Shown here one piece after another: positions 15,600 through 24,550 of a DNA stretch of 61,719 bases. Position 1 is the first letter of the stretch, and each line of letters begins with the position of its first letter. The DNA is from an uncultured Muribaculaceae bacterium (lineage in GTDB: Bacteria; Bacteroidota; Bacteroidia; Bacteroidales; Muribaculaceae), in assembly GCA_947625935.1 (NCBI GenBank), contig CANQQE010000015.1:1-61719 (forward strand), written 5' to 3'. Both the position numbers and the translations under genes were made by a program. The notes below the pieces were generated by a model. The model did no database searches, was not told where the DNA came from, and saw only the letters and a program-made list of their open reading frames with translations.

Positions 15600-17123
15600 A
15601 TGGCAGATAATAAGCTGATAATGAAAAATACCGCTTTTATGGCTGTAAGGATGCTCCTTTCGATGGGTGTCAGCCTCTATACGAGCCGAGTGGTGTTGCA
15701 GCAGCTTGGCGTAGTCGATTTCGGTGTCTATACGGTTATAGGGGGTCTGGCGATTATCATGTCGTTTTTCACGAGCGCGTTGACTGCGGCGATACAACGC
15801 TACATGAACGTAGAGCTTGCGTTGACCCATGGCCGGGGTATGCAGCAAGTGTTCTCGGCTTGCTGGGGATGCGTGATAGTTATGGTGGCTGTTTTTCTTG
15901 TGATAGCGGAAGCGGCGGGTCTATGGTTCCTTGAAAATGAGTTAAGTATCCCGGTCGACCGAATGGGTGATGCCCGCATAGTATTTCAGATGTCGTTGGC
16001 TATTGTGGTGATAGAAATGTTCAGAGTGCCCTATAACTCTTTGATTATAGCTCATGAGCGAATGTCATTTTTTGCTTATAACTCTATCCTTGAGGTGGTG
16101 CTGAAGTTGGTGACCGCCATCTCTCTCTCATTAGTCCCGGGAAATAAGATAGTCATATATATGTGGCTTCTTATCGGCGTGGCTGTGTTGGTGAACGCTT
16201 CATATGTCGTTTATTGCCGTCGCAATATGCCGGGCATACGTTTCTCGCTGCGTGCTGATAGAGGGCAGATGGTGGCTATCGGCAAGTTCGCCGGATGGAA
16301 CGTGCTGACATCGATTTCCGACATCGCTTATCAGCAGGGATCGGCGATGATATTGAATATATTCTACGGTGTGGCTCTAAATGCGTCGATGGGGATAGCC
16401 AATCAGGTTAAGACTGCGGTTTCTTCGTTCACGCGAAGTGTGCAGCTCGCTGCCAACCCTCAAATTGTGAAATCGTTTGCCGCGGGTGAGTATGACGAGT
16501 TTTCGATGCTGTTTATGCGCATATCCCGTATCTCGTTTTTTCTGATGCTGTTTTTGGGGATGCCCATAATGCTGAATGCGGGATATATCTTGTCGTTGTG
16601 GCTTACGGTGACACCTCCGTCGGGAGTGCTGTTTGTGCAGTTGATGGTAGCGTTTTGTATCGTTGACTCTCTTACCGGGCCATTGTGGGTGTCGATGCAG
16701 GCGGCAGGCAAAATCGCGTCATATCAGATAGTCATAAGCTCGGTGTGGATTTTGTGCCTGCCGTTGACGTATGTGGCGTTTTATTGCGGATTACCACCAT
16801 ACTGGCTGCTGATAGTGTTGATAGGCATAGATGTGTCATTGATTTTTTTCAGAGTGGCGTTCACGAGCCGATATTGCAAAATCACTGTAGGCGCATATCT
16901 GCGCGGCGTGGCTTGGCCGGTGGTGTCGGTGGCTGTCGCCGGAGCGTTGATTCCCGTTATGATGGCGTGCGCGATTACCGACCCGCTGGCGAGACTGTTG
17001 TCAACGGGGGCGGCGTGGTGTGTGACCATGCCTCTTGCGGTCTATTTCCTCGGCTTGTCGAAGCAGGAGCGGACAGCGGCATTGACATTATTATCAAAAC
17101 ACTTGAATTTAAAACGGAAGTAA
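15600..17123 (+). CDS. wzx: Wzx-like polysaccharide flippase
   Basis: Wzx proteins flip undecaprenyl-PP-linked repeat units across the inner membrane. The 507-residue product has about 12-14 predicted membrane helices and the MOP/MATE-superfamily start KNTAFMAVRMLLSMGVSLYT followed by VVLQQLGVVDFGVYTVIGG, which is typical of Bacteroides lipopolysaccharide biosynthesis flippases. The ATG at 15600 is chosen because the upstream TTG at 15543 lies inside the promoter. It is followed after only 3 nt by a GT4 gene. Confidence 0.88.
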   Translation: MADNKLIMKNTAFMAVRMLLSMGVSLYTSRVVLQQLGVVDFGVYTVIGGLAIIMSFFTSALTAAIQRYMNVELALTHGRGMQQVFSACWGCVIVMVAVFLVIAEAAGLWFLENELSIPVDRMGDARIVFQMSLAIVVIEMFRVPYNSLIIAHERMSFFAYNSILEVVLKLVTAISLSLVPGNKIVIYMWLLIGVAVLVNASYVVYCRRNMPGIRFSLRADRGQMVAIGKFAGWNVLTSISDIAYQQGSAMILNIFYGVALNASMGIANQVKTAVSSFTRSVQLAANPQIVKSFAAGEYDEFSMLFMRISRISFFLMLFLGMPIMLNAGYILSLWLTVTPPSGVLFVQLMVAFCIVDSLTGPLWVSMQAAGKIASYQIVISSVWILCLPLTYVAFYCGLPPYWLLIVLIGIDVSLIFFRVAFTSRYCKITVGAYLRGVAWPVVSVAVAGALIPVMMACAITDPLARLLSTGAAWCVTMPLAVYFLGLSKQERTAALTLLSKHLNLKRK

Positions 17124-17126
17124 ATT

Positions 17127-18242
17127 ATGAAAACCAATCTTCTTCTGATACATGACTCGATGGCGGGCGGCGGAGCCGAGCGCGTTCTATCGACCATGCT
17201 CAACAATATAGATCGCAGCCGGTTTAACGTCACTTTCCTGCTTATATATAAGGAGGGCGTGTTTTTGGAGTCTGTCCCCGAGGATATAGAGGTCATTGGT
17301 TTGTTTGATAGACTGAAAACTCCCTTCCAGCGATTGACGACCCATTTCTATGGTGTGAGGAATTTTATTCGCGAGCGCCGCGCCCGCCGGTTGCTCGCAG
17401 GTCGGAAGTTTGATGTGACGGTTTCCTTTATGGAGGGGTCCGTGGCTAAGCTGCATTCCCAGCTCCTTGACCTGGCACCGCGCAATCTGTCATGGGTGCA
17501 CACCAATCTAAAATTTGGTCGCTGGTATGATTTTTGGTTTGATGAAAATGAAGAGCACAGGTTCTATGAACGTGTCGATAAAGTGGCTTTTGTGTCGGAT
17601 GGAGCCCGTGATGCTTTTAAATCATTGTTCAAGACGGATGCCGATCTCGAAGTGATTTATAATCCGGTTGATCCCGATGCGATCAGAAGCAAGGCGGCCG
17701 ATGCCTGCAAAGATGACGGGGAGCCTTTCACTATTATCAACGTGGGCAGGCTCGTCGATTTGAAACGTCATGATCGGCTGATTCATGCGGCTAAAATCTT
17801 GAAGGACCGCGGTTGCAGGTTCAAGGTCAACATCCTCGGCATAGGCAAACTTGAAAGCGAGTTGAAGGAGTTGTCGGCACGGCTCGGCACGGAGGATTGC
17901 GTGAATTTTGCAGGTTTCATAAATAATCCGTTCCCCTGGATGAAGAAAGCTGATGTATTTTGCCTGACTTCCCAGACTGAAGGATTCGCAATGGTCGTAG
18001 CAGAGACGTTGAGTCTCCACACTCCGGTGGTGTCGACCAAAGTCACGGGTGTCACGGAGATTCTTGCCCACGGTGGAGGGGTGTTCACCACCGATGCCCC
18101 GGAGGATATCGCCGACAAACTTGAGCGTCTTATCAAAAATCCTGCGGAGTTGGCCAGATTAAAGTCTGAGACGGTGGAGTCGGCAAAACAGTTTAGGCTT
18201 GACATCATCATGGGAAAAATAGAGAAATTCATAGCGGGATAG
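17127..18242 (+). CDS. Glycosyltransferase family 4
   Basis: A 371-residue GT-B enzyme. The N-terminal glycine-rich loop is HDSMAGGGAERVLSTM, typical of the GT4 group that includes N-acetylgalactosamine and similar transferases. The C-terminal domain has IINVGRLVDLKRHDRLI and TSQTEGFAMVVAETLSLHTP, whose glutamates make the EX7E motif. It is 3 nt downstream of the flippase, so the pair is co-transcribed. Sugar specificity cannot be inferred. Confidence 0.9.
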   Translation: MKTNLLLIHDSMAGGGAERVLSTMLNNIDRSRFNVTFLLIYKEGVFLESVPEDIEVIGLFDRLKTPFQRLTTHFYGVRNFIRERRARRLLAGRKFDVTVSFMEGSVAKLHSQLLDLAPRNLSWVHTNLKFGRWYDFWFDENEEHRFYERVDKVAFVSDGARDAFKSLFKTDADLEVIYNPVDPDAIRSKAADACKDDGEPFTIINVGRLVDLKRHDRLIHAAKILKDRGCRFKVNILGIGKLESELKELSARLGTEDCVNFAGFINNPFPWMKKADVFCLTSQTEGFAMVVAETLSLHTPVVSTKVTGVTEILAHGGGVFTTDAPEDIADKLERLIKNPAELARLKSETVESAKQFRLDIIMGKIEKFIAG

Positions 18243-18282
18243 AATAATTTTCAACGACTAATCAACCTTGCCGAAATACGGT

Positions 18283-18313
18283 TTTGGCGATTGGCTTTTT
18301 TTTCGTAATTTTG
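18283..18313 (+). promoter_or_regulatory. Promoter of the wecC-wecG-wecB operon
   Basis: TTTG (18283-18286), 19 nt, then TAATTTTG (18306-18313) form a consensus pair in the 108-bp gap before wecC. The ManNAcA genes can therefore be transcribed independently of the flippase unit. Confidence 0.7.
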
Positions 18314-18350
18314 CGCGACGTAAATAAATATTCAATTTTTTTTGAGTGCT

Positions 18351-19565
18351 ATGAAAAGTATGAAAGCGTGTTTCATGGGCCTTGGCTACATAGGTTTGCC
18401 CACGGCGATTATCGCAGCCAAACATGGAATTAATGTTACGGGAGTAGACGTTAATCCCGATGTCGTTGCAAAAACCAACGCAGGGCAGCTCCATATAATC
18501 GAGCCCGGACTCGGCGACCTGTTGAAGGAGGTCGTGGCCGGCGGCAGCTTGCGCGCCGTTTCCAAACCGGAGGTGTGCGACGCATATTTCATGGTCGTCC
18601 CCACCCCCTTTAAGGGAAATCATGAACCTGACACTTCGTTTGTTGAGGCCGCTACCCGCGCCGTCATCCCGGTGCTGAAAGAGGGCGATCTTTATGTCAT
18701 AGAGTCAACCTCGCCTGTCGGGACAACCGAGGCGATGGCCGAGATAATATATGCCGAGCGTCCCGACCTGAAAGGTAAGATTTATATCGCATATTGCCCC
18801 GAGCGCGTGCTCCCCGGCAATGTAATCTATGAACTTGTGCATAACGACCGCGTGATCGGCGGTATCGACGAGGCATCGACCAAGAAAGCTATTGAATTTT
18901 ATTCACAATTTGTCAAGGGCACGCTCCATCCCACCAACGCCCGCACCGCCGAGATGTGCAAACTCACCGAAAACTCGTCGCGCGACGTGCAGATCGCCTT
19001 TGCCAACGAGCTGTCGCTCATCTGCGACCGCGCCGGCATCAACGTGTGGGAGCTGATCGAGCTTGCCAACAAACACCCCCGCGTCAACATACTGCGCCCC
19101 GGTTGCGGTGTAGGTGGCCACTGCATTGCTGTCGACCCCTATTTCCTGACCGCCGACTTCCCCAAAGAGTCGAAGCTCATCGCCACCGCCCGCGCTATCA
19201 ACAACTACAAGGCCGACTGGTGCGCCGAGAAGGTGGTCAACGCCATGCTGCGCTTTGAGCTTGACAACCACCGCAAGCCAACGGTGGCCATGATGGGTGT
19301 AGCGTTCAAACCCGACATCGACGACCTCCGCGAGTCGCCCGCGAAATATATAATCACCAAAGTGATGCAAAGCTGCAACAACGGAGACATTCTTGTCGTT
19401 GAGCCTAACGTGGAGAAACACAACGTGTTTAAACTCACGCCCTATGAGGAGGCTTACGAGAAAGCCGACATCGTGGTGTTCCTCACCGCCCACACACCCT
19501 TCAAATCGCTTCCCTGGCGTGACGACAAGGTGATTCTGGATTTCTGCGGTATTTTCAAAAAATAA
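18351..19565 (+). CDS. wecC: UDP-N-acetyl-D-mannosaminuronate dehydrogenase WecC
   Basis: WecC oxidises UDP-ManNAc to UDP-ManNAcA with two NAD+. The start is set at the ATG 18351 (MKSMKACFMGLGYIGLP), not the upstream TTG. The 404-residue protein shows the Rossmann NAD loop GLGYIGLPTA (10-19), TPFKGNHEPDTSFVEAA, the CPERVLPGN segment typical of the UDP-ManNAc branch, and the catalytic-cysteine motif GCGVGGHCIAVDPYF (Cys258). The C-terminal domain has MGVAFKPDIDDLRESPA. It leads a three-gene set with wecG and wecB; this set defines a ManNAcA-containing glycan. Confidence 0.93.
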   Translation: MKSMKACFMGLGYIGLPTAIIAAKHGINVTGVDVNPDVVAKTNAGQLHIIEPGLGDLLKEVVAGGSLRAVSKPEVCDAYFMVVPTPFKGNHEPDTSFVEAATRAVIPVLKEGDLYVIESTSPVGTTEAMAEIIYAERPDLKGKIYIAYCPERVLPGNVIYELVHNDRVIGGIDEASTKKAIEFYSQFVKGTLHPTNARTAEMCKLTENSSRDVQIAFANELSLICDRAGINVWELIELANKHPRVNILRPGCGVGGHCIAVDPYFLTADFPKESKLIATARAINNYKADWCAEKVVNAMLRFELDNHRKPTVAMMGVAFKPDIDDLRESPAKYIITKVMQSCNNGDILVVEPNVEKHNVFKLTPYEEAYEKADIVVFLTAHTPFKSLPWRDDKVILDFCGIFKK

Positions 19566-19581
19566 ATACCTTGTTTTGCAG

Positions 19582-20286
19582 ATGAATGACCGACAGCGCA
19601 GCCTAAACGGGATTATCGTCAACGGATTCCGCTCATGGGACGAACTCCTCGACTATGTGGATCGTGACCGCCGCATCTATGTGGCGATAAATGCTGAAAA
19701 AATCATAGCCGCCCCCGATGAGGTCCGAGAGATGATAAACCGTAACGTGGGCTACTGCGACGGTATCGGTGCGGTGAAGGCACTCAAGCGTAAAGGGCTT
19801 AAAGATATAGTGAGATTGCCCGGTTGCGAGCTGTGGCTCAAAATAATCGAGCGTTACCATCGCGACTGGAAGTTCTATATCATCGGAGCGTCGCCCGAGG
19901 TGCACGAGGCTACCGTCAGGAAACTCCGCGAACAGTATCCCGGCATCAACATCGTCGGACACCGCGACGGATACATCAAAGACGACGCGGCCCGCGAGGC
20001 TCTGATAGCCGATGTGGCCGAAAAGCGTCCCGATGCGGTGTTTGTGGCCATGGGCTCCCCTAAGCAGGAACGCCTGATGGGGGAGATGCAGCAACGCCAC
20101 CAGGCCGTCTATGTGGGACTTGGCGGAAGTTATGATGTATATACCGGGGCGGTGAAACGCGCTCCCCGGCTGTGGCAGAAGCTAAACCTTGAGTTCATGT
20201 ACCGCCTTGTGCGGCAACCGTCGCGATGGCGCCGGCAGCTCAACTACATCCCGTTCCTTTATCGGCTCTACACTGGTAAACTATGA
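19582..20286 (+). CDS. wecG: WecG/TagA/CpsF-family glycosyltransferase
   Basis: This GT26 family transfers ManNAcA (WecG) or ManNAc (TagA) to undecaprenyl-PP-GlcNAc, making the second sugar of the lipid-linked oligosaccharide. The ATG at 19582 gives 234 residues, a normal length. Motifs include NAEKIIAAPDEV near the N-terminus, YIIGASPEVHEATVRKL, AMGSPKQERLM and GLGGSYDVYTGAVKRAP. The neighbours wecC and wecB supply UDP-ManNAcA, so WecG is the more likely role than TagA. It implies a WecA-type GlcNAc-1-P transferase elsewhere in the genome. Confidence 0.88.
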   Translation: MNDRQRSLNGIIVNGFRSWDELLDYVDRDRRIYVAINAEKIIAAPDEVREMINRNVGYCDGIGAVKALKRKGLKDIVRLPGCELWLKIIERYHRDWKFYIIGASPEVHEATVRKLREQYPGINIVGHRDGYIKDDAAREALIADVAEKRPDAVFVAMGSPKQERLMGEMQQRHQAVYVGLGGSYDVYTGAVKRAPRLWQKLNLEFMYRLVRQPSRWRRQLNYIPFLYRLYTGKL

Positions 20287-20308
20287 TTTAAACCGCTTAT
20301 TTTAAACG

Positions 20309-21472
20309 ATGAAGAAGATTATGCTCGTTTTCGGGACACGTCCCGAAGCTATAAAGATGGCCCCCCTGGTCAAAGAGTTCCAGCGTCACCCCGACCGCTA
20401 TAAAACCATTGTGTGCGTCACGGGGCAACACCGCCAGATGCTCGACCAGGTGCTTGAGCTTTTCGAGATAACGCCCGACTACGACCTCAACATCATGAAG
20501 CAGGGCCAAGACCTTTATGACGTGACTGCCCGAATACTCACCGGTATGCGCGACGTTTTCGCTGTCGAGCGTCCCGACCTGTTGCTCGTGCACGGCGACA
20601 CATCGACATCGACGGCAGCAGCGTTAAGCGCGTTCTACGCTCAGATACCCGTCGGACACGTCGAGGCCGGGCTGCGCACCCACGACATATATAGCCCCTG
20701 GCCCGAGGAGATGAACCGCCAGATCACGGGGCGTATCGCCACTCTGCATTTCTCGCCCACGACAACCAGCCGCGACAATCTCTTGGCCGAGAATGTCAAT
20801 CCCGATAACATAGTTGTCACCGGCAACACCGTCATCGACGCCCTGAAAAGCGTAGTGGCAAAAATCGAAAGCGACACCGCTCTTGAGCGGAAACTCATCG
20901 ACCATGTAGCGTCGATGGGCTACGACCTGAGCCGTCTCGACGGAGGCCGCCGTCTGGTGCTTATCACCGGCCACCGCCGCGAGAACTTCGGCGACGGCTT
21001 CCTCAACATATGCAACGCCATCAAAGAGCTTGCCGAGAAATACCCCGATGTCGATTTCCTCTACCCGATGCACCTCAACCCCAACGTGCGTAAGCCTATC
21101 AACGAGGTGTTCGGCTCTATTTCCCACGGCAACGCTTTCTTCATCGAACCGCTTGAATACCTCTACTTCGTCTATATGATGAAGCGCAGCTATCTGATTC
21201 TGACCGACAGCGGTGGCATTCAGGAAGAAGCCCCCTCGCTCGGCAAGCCCGTACTCGTCATGCGCGAGGTGACCGAACGCCCCGAGGCTCTCGCCGCCGG
21301 CACCATACGCCTTGTGGATACCGACCGCGAGCTGATCGAGTCAGAGGCTTCCCGTTTCCTTGACGACGCCGACTACTATGCCGCTAACCAGCGCATCGCC
21401 AACCCTTACGGCGACGGTCATGCCTGCGAGCGCATCGTGGAGCGTGTCGACAAGGCTTTTTCTAACGAATAA
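20309..21472 (+). CDS. wecB: UDP-N-acetylglucosamine 2-epimerase WecB
   Basis: WecB converts UDP-GlcNAc to UDP-ManNAc. The 387-residue protein is full length and has the family motifs in order: FGTRPEAIKMAPLVKE, VTGQHRQMLDQ, VHGDTSTSTAAAL, GHVEAGLRTHDIYSPWPEE, ITGHRRENFG, YPMHLNPNVR and TDSGGIQEEAPSLGKP. The catalytic acidic and histidine residues in these blocks are intact. It starts 22 nt after wecG. With wecC it forms a complete two-step route from UDP-GlcNAc to UDP-ManNAcA. Confidence 0.95.
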   Translation: MKKIMLVFGTRPEAIKMAPLVKEFQRHPDRYKTIVCVTGQHRQMLDQVLELFEITPDYDLNIMKQGQDLYDVTARILTGMRDVFAVERPDLLLVHGDTSTSTAAALSAFYAQIPVGHVEAGLRTHDIYSPWPEEMNRQITGRIATLHFSPTTTSRDNLLAENVNPDNIVVTGNTVIDALKSVVAKIESDTALERKLIDHVASMGYDLSRLDGGRRLVLITGHRRENFGDGFLNICNAIKELAEKYPDVDFLYPMHLNPNVRKPINEVFGSISHGNAFFIEPLEYLYFVYMMKRSYLILTDSGGIQEEAPSLGKPVLVMREVTERPEALAAGTIRLVDTDRELIESEASRFLDDADYYAANQRIANPYGDGHACERIVERVDKAFSNE

Positions 21473-21483
21473 CTCTCTTTGCG

Positions 21484-22566
21484 ATGAAACATCTCTTACC
21501 GGCGGCCGCGGCGGTCATCCTGATCGCGACCTCTTGCAGCGACAACCATTGGAAAGTCGGCGGTGCCATAGCCGGCGGCGAGGGTAAGACCATTGTGCTC
21601 GAAGCCTCCCACAACGGCAACTGGTACCCCCTCGATTCCGTACTCCTCGACGCGTCAGGAAAATTCGACATGGCTCAGACACCGTCGGGCTACCCCGACA
21701 TATATCGTTTGCGCATTGGCGGCCAATCGGTGTATTTCCCGATTGACAGCATCGAATCGGTGACGGTGACCGGCTCGGCCGGTGCCTTCGATACCGACTA
21801 CACCCTGTCGGGTTCGGCCTCGGCCGACGCGCTTTTCGATGTCGATAAGAAGATTTCAGCCGTGGTCAAAGAGCGCGGTGAGAGAGCTGTGGCGACCGAC
21901 TCGTTGCTGAAACGCGAGCTTGCGGGGATGCTGCTCGGCGACCCGTCGGGCGTGGTGGCCTACTATATCATCAACAAGAAAGTCGGAGCCACACCGATTT
22001 TTAATCCCGCCGATAAAAAAGACCTGAAGATTATCGGTGCCGTGGCCAACGCGTTTGTCCAGCACCGTCCCGAAGATCCGCGCACGGCCTACCTCAGTTC
22101 GCTGTTCCTCTCCTATCGCAAACGTTCAGTTCAGGCCGTCGACACTATCGCTGTGGTCGAGACCCCGCTGATTGACTTCATGCTCAAAGATGAGAACGGA
22201 AGTCCGCGCACACTCAGCGAAATCGCCTCGCACGGTAAGGTGGTGCTGCTTAATTTCACGGTCTATGACGCAGAGCGTTCCCCCGAGTACAACCGTCAGC
22301 TCGCAGCTATCTACAACTCCTTGCACGATGCCGGGCTCGACATAGTGCAGGTGGCCATCGACGATAACCAGTTTGACTGGGTGAAGTCGGCCAGAAACCT
22401 TCCGTGGATTACTCTCTACGCTCCCGAGCTTAAACGCGCCGAGATATTGCTCGGCTACAACGTGGGCAACCTTCCCGCCACTTTCATAATCGACCGTAAG
22501 GGCGATCTGGTGGAACGTGTCGACGACCTGAGTGAGATTCGCGCCGCCGTGAGCCGTTATCTTTGA
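21484..22566 (+). CDS. DUF4369/thioredoxin-like lipoprotein lacking the CXXC
   Basis: A 360-residue predicted lipoprotein: signal peptide with lipobox ATSC (Cys18), then a DUF4369-like beta domain (about 25-120), a helical linker and a C-terminal AhpC/TSA-thioredoxin-like domain (about 225-360; PLIDFMLKDENGSPRTLSEI, KVVLLNFTVYDAERSPEYN, LPATFIIDRKGDLVERV). The position where redox-active homologues have WCxxC reads VYDAERSP, so disulfide chemistry is unlikely. It starts 11 nt after wecB and is followed by two glycosyltransferases, an unusual place for such a protein. It is probably periplasmic-facing. Confidence 0.8.
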   Translation: MKHLLPAAAAVILIATSCSDNHWKVGGAIAGGEGKTIVLEASHNGNWYPLDSVLLDASGKFDMAQTPSGYPDIYRLRIGGQSVYFPIDSIESVTVTGSAGAFDTDYTLSGSASADALFDVDKKISAVVKERGERAVATDSLLKRELAGMLLGDPSGVVAYYIINKKVGATPIFNPADKKDLKIIGAVANAFVQHRPEDPRTAYLSSLFLSYRKRSVQAVDTIAVVETPLIDFMLKDENGSPRTLSEIASHGKVVLLNFTVYDAERSPEYNRQLAAIYNSLHDAGLDIVQVAIDDNQFDWVKSARNLPWITLYAPELKRAEILLGYNVGNLPATFIIDRKGDLVERVDDLSEIRAAVSRYL

Positions 22567-22598
22567 TTCCACGTTTGTAAACTCGCTGCGCCTGTGCC

Positions 22599-23723
22599 AT
22601 GAAAATACTGCTGATGGGCGATGCCAGCAACTACCATGCAACTCTGGCCATCGGTCTGAGAAACCTCGGTCATGAGGTTACGGTGGCCTCCAACGGAAGC
22701 TACTGGATGGAGACCCCCCGCGATATAGACCTCAACCGCCATGAGTCGAAAATAGGCGGTGCCATATTGTGGGCGCGTCTCAACACTCTGCTCGCTCCCA
22801 AGCTGAAAGGCTATGACGTGGTGCAGCTCAGCAGCCCCGTTTTCGTCGATTTGCGTCCCCATCGGGTGGCGAAGGTTTTCGACAAGCTCCGCCGCGACAA
22901 CGGCAGCGTTTTCCTAACCGCTTTGGGCACCGATTCCAACTACGTCACCGAGTGCCTTGACCCGCGGTCGCCTATAGAGTACAGCGAGTGGAGCCTGTGG
23001 GGGCGGACTACGCCTTATCGCTTGGCCAATCCCGATTTCGTGAGCCGGTGGCAGGCGAAACCGCTCAGCGACTTGTGCCGCAAAATCTACAGCGAGGTCG
23101 ACGGAGTGGTCTCTGCTCTCTATGAATATGATGTGGCCTGTCGGCGGCTTGTTGAGCCTGACAGACTCTGCTACGGCGGTCTGCCTATTAATCTTGAACG
23201 GCCGGTGCCGCTCGGTCGCCCGTTGGGCGAGGGTAAAATCAGGCTGTTCCTCGGACGGCATAAATCGCGCTTGTTTGAGAAGGGGACTGATGTGCTTGAA
23301 AAAGTCGGACGTGAGGTGCAGTCGGCCGACCCCGCCAACTTCACCTTTGACATCGTGGAAAACTTACCCTACCGCGAGTATCTGAGCCGATTGCGCGGAG
23401 CTGATATCGTTTTCGACCAGCTCTATTCCTATACTCCCGCCACAAACGCATTGCTTGCCATGTCCACCGGGCAGGTGGCTGTCTCGGGCGGAGAGGAAGC
23501 CTTCTATCGCTTTATCGGCGAGGAGAGATTGCGTCCAGTCATAAACGCTGTGCCTGGCCGGGAACAGGCTCTCGTGGAGAGACTTCTGTCGTTTGCTTCA
23601 CATCGCGGCGAGCTTAACGCGCTTGGCCGTCAGGGACGGGAGTTTGTCAAAAAGCATCACGATGTCAATCTCGTGGCCGGGCGTTTCGTCCGATTCTGGG
23701 AGAGGAGGCTCAATGCGCGATGA
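22599..23723 (+). CDS. GT-B-fold glycosyltransferase-like protein
   Basis: A 374-residue protein with the outline of a GT-B glycosyltransferase: KILLMGDASNYHATLAIGLRNLGHEV at the N-terminus (split into strand and helix), RLFLGRHKSRLFEKGTDVLEK at the domain boundary and a C-terminal TNALLAMSTGQVAVSGGEEAF region where the donor would bind. A clear EX7E motif is not visible, so it is a divergent member. It follows the lipoprotein by 32 nt and overlaps the next gene by 4 nt (ATGA), indicating translational coupling. Confidence 0.7.
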   Translation: MKILLMGDASNYHATLAIGLRNLGHEVTVASNGSYWMETPRDIDLNRHESKIGGAILWARLNTLLAPKLKGYDVVQLSSPVFVDLRPHRVAKVFDKLRRDNGSVFLTALGTDSNYVTECLDPRSPIEYSEWSLWGRTTPYRLANPDFVSRWQAKPLSDLCRKIYSEVDGVVSALYEYDVACRRLVEPDRLCYGGLPINLERPVPLGRPLGEGKIRLFLGRHKSRLFEKGTDVLEKVGREVQSADPANFTFDIVENLPYREYLSRLRGADIVFDQLYSYTPATNALLAMSTGQVAVSGGEEAFYRFIGEERLRPVINAVPGREQALVERLLSFASHRGELNALGRQGREFVKKHHDVNLVAGRFVRFWERRLNAR

Positions 23724-24550
23724 AGCTGGAGGTGTTGATATGCACGCATGGCGCCGCCGGAATCGCGCGGCTTGCGGAGCAAGGAGTATTGCCCCGCATC
23801 GACGATGTTGGTTATCTCATAAGCTGGCAGACCCCCGATTGCGAAAACGCCGTGGTTCCCGAAGCGTTGCGCCGCCCCGATGTAAGGGTGGTGACAACCC
23901 CTACCCGTGGGGTGTCAAACAATCGTAACAACTGTCTTGACAACGCTGTCGGGCCGCTGTGCCTGATGTCTGACGATGACCTCGATTATCATCCTGAGGG
24001 GATTAAGGCTGTGATTGACAGGATGGAATCCCATCCTGAATGCGGGTTCGGGTTGTTTGAGTATGATGGCCCTGATGAAAAGTATTATCCCCCCGAGGAG
24101 TATGTCCTGGCGGGCCGCTTCGCTAAAAATCATTATCTGACCGAGTTTGAAGTCGCTTTCCGGCTCGATGTCGTCAGAAAGTCGGGTGTCAGGTTCAACC
24201 CCTGTTTCGGCGTGGGCAACGACGATTATCAGTCGGGCGAGGGGGCATTCTGGCTACATGAGCTGATGAGAATAGGGGTGACCGGGCGTTTCTTCCCCAT
24301 AGTCATAGTCACCCACAAGAACCTGTCGACCGGCTCGGAAGACGGAGTGCTTCCCGGTGTGCTTAAAGCCGAGGGAGCTTACATATCGGTCGCGTATCCG
24401 CTGACGGCCCTTCCGAGGCTGGCGCTTGTGGCGTGGCGACGCAGCCGCAGCTTTGGCGGCTCACCGCTTCGTCATCTCTACTATCTGTCAAGGGGATATC
24501 TGCGCGCGGTGTTCCGTCCCGGTTCGCTCGGACTTAGAGCCAGTTCTTAA
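23720..24550 (+). CDS. GT2-like glycosyltransferase
   Basis: A 276-residue GT-A type protein. It begins with the beta-strand LEVLICTHGAAGIARL, has PTRGVSNNRNNCLDN and then the acidic metal-binding stretch LMSDDDLDYHPEG, and GVGNDDYQSGEGAFWLHELM where GT2 enzymes carry the catalytic base. It is diverged from classical GT2 sequences but the motif order fits. It is the last gene of the plus-strand unit and converges with the following minus-strand GT2; their coding ends overlap by 17 nt and no terminator is visible. Confidence 0.75.
   Translation: MKLEVLICTHGAAGIARLAEQGVLPRIDDVGYLISWQTPDCENAVVPEALRRPDVRVVTTPTRGVSNNRNNCLDNAVGPLCLMSDDDLDYHPEGIKAVIDRMESHPECGFGLFEYDGPDEKYYPPEEYVLAGRFAKNHYLTEFEVAFRLDVVRKSGVRFNPCFGVGNDDYQSGEGAFWLHELMRIGVTGRFFPIVIVTHKNLSTGSEDGVLPGVLKAEGAYISVAYPLTALPRLALVAWRRSRSFGGSPLRHLYYLSRGYLRAVFRPGSLGLRASS

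Noticed and set aside
15381-15600. An invertible promoter, as in Bacteroides capsule loci
   Set aside because: No inverted repeat pair flanks the promoters here, and no Mpi-type recombinase gene is in the window.
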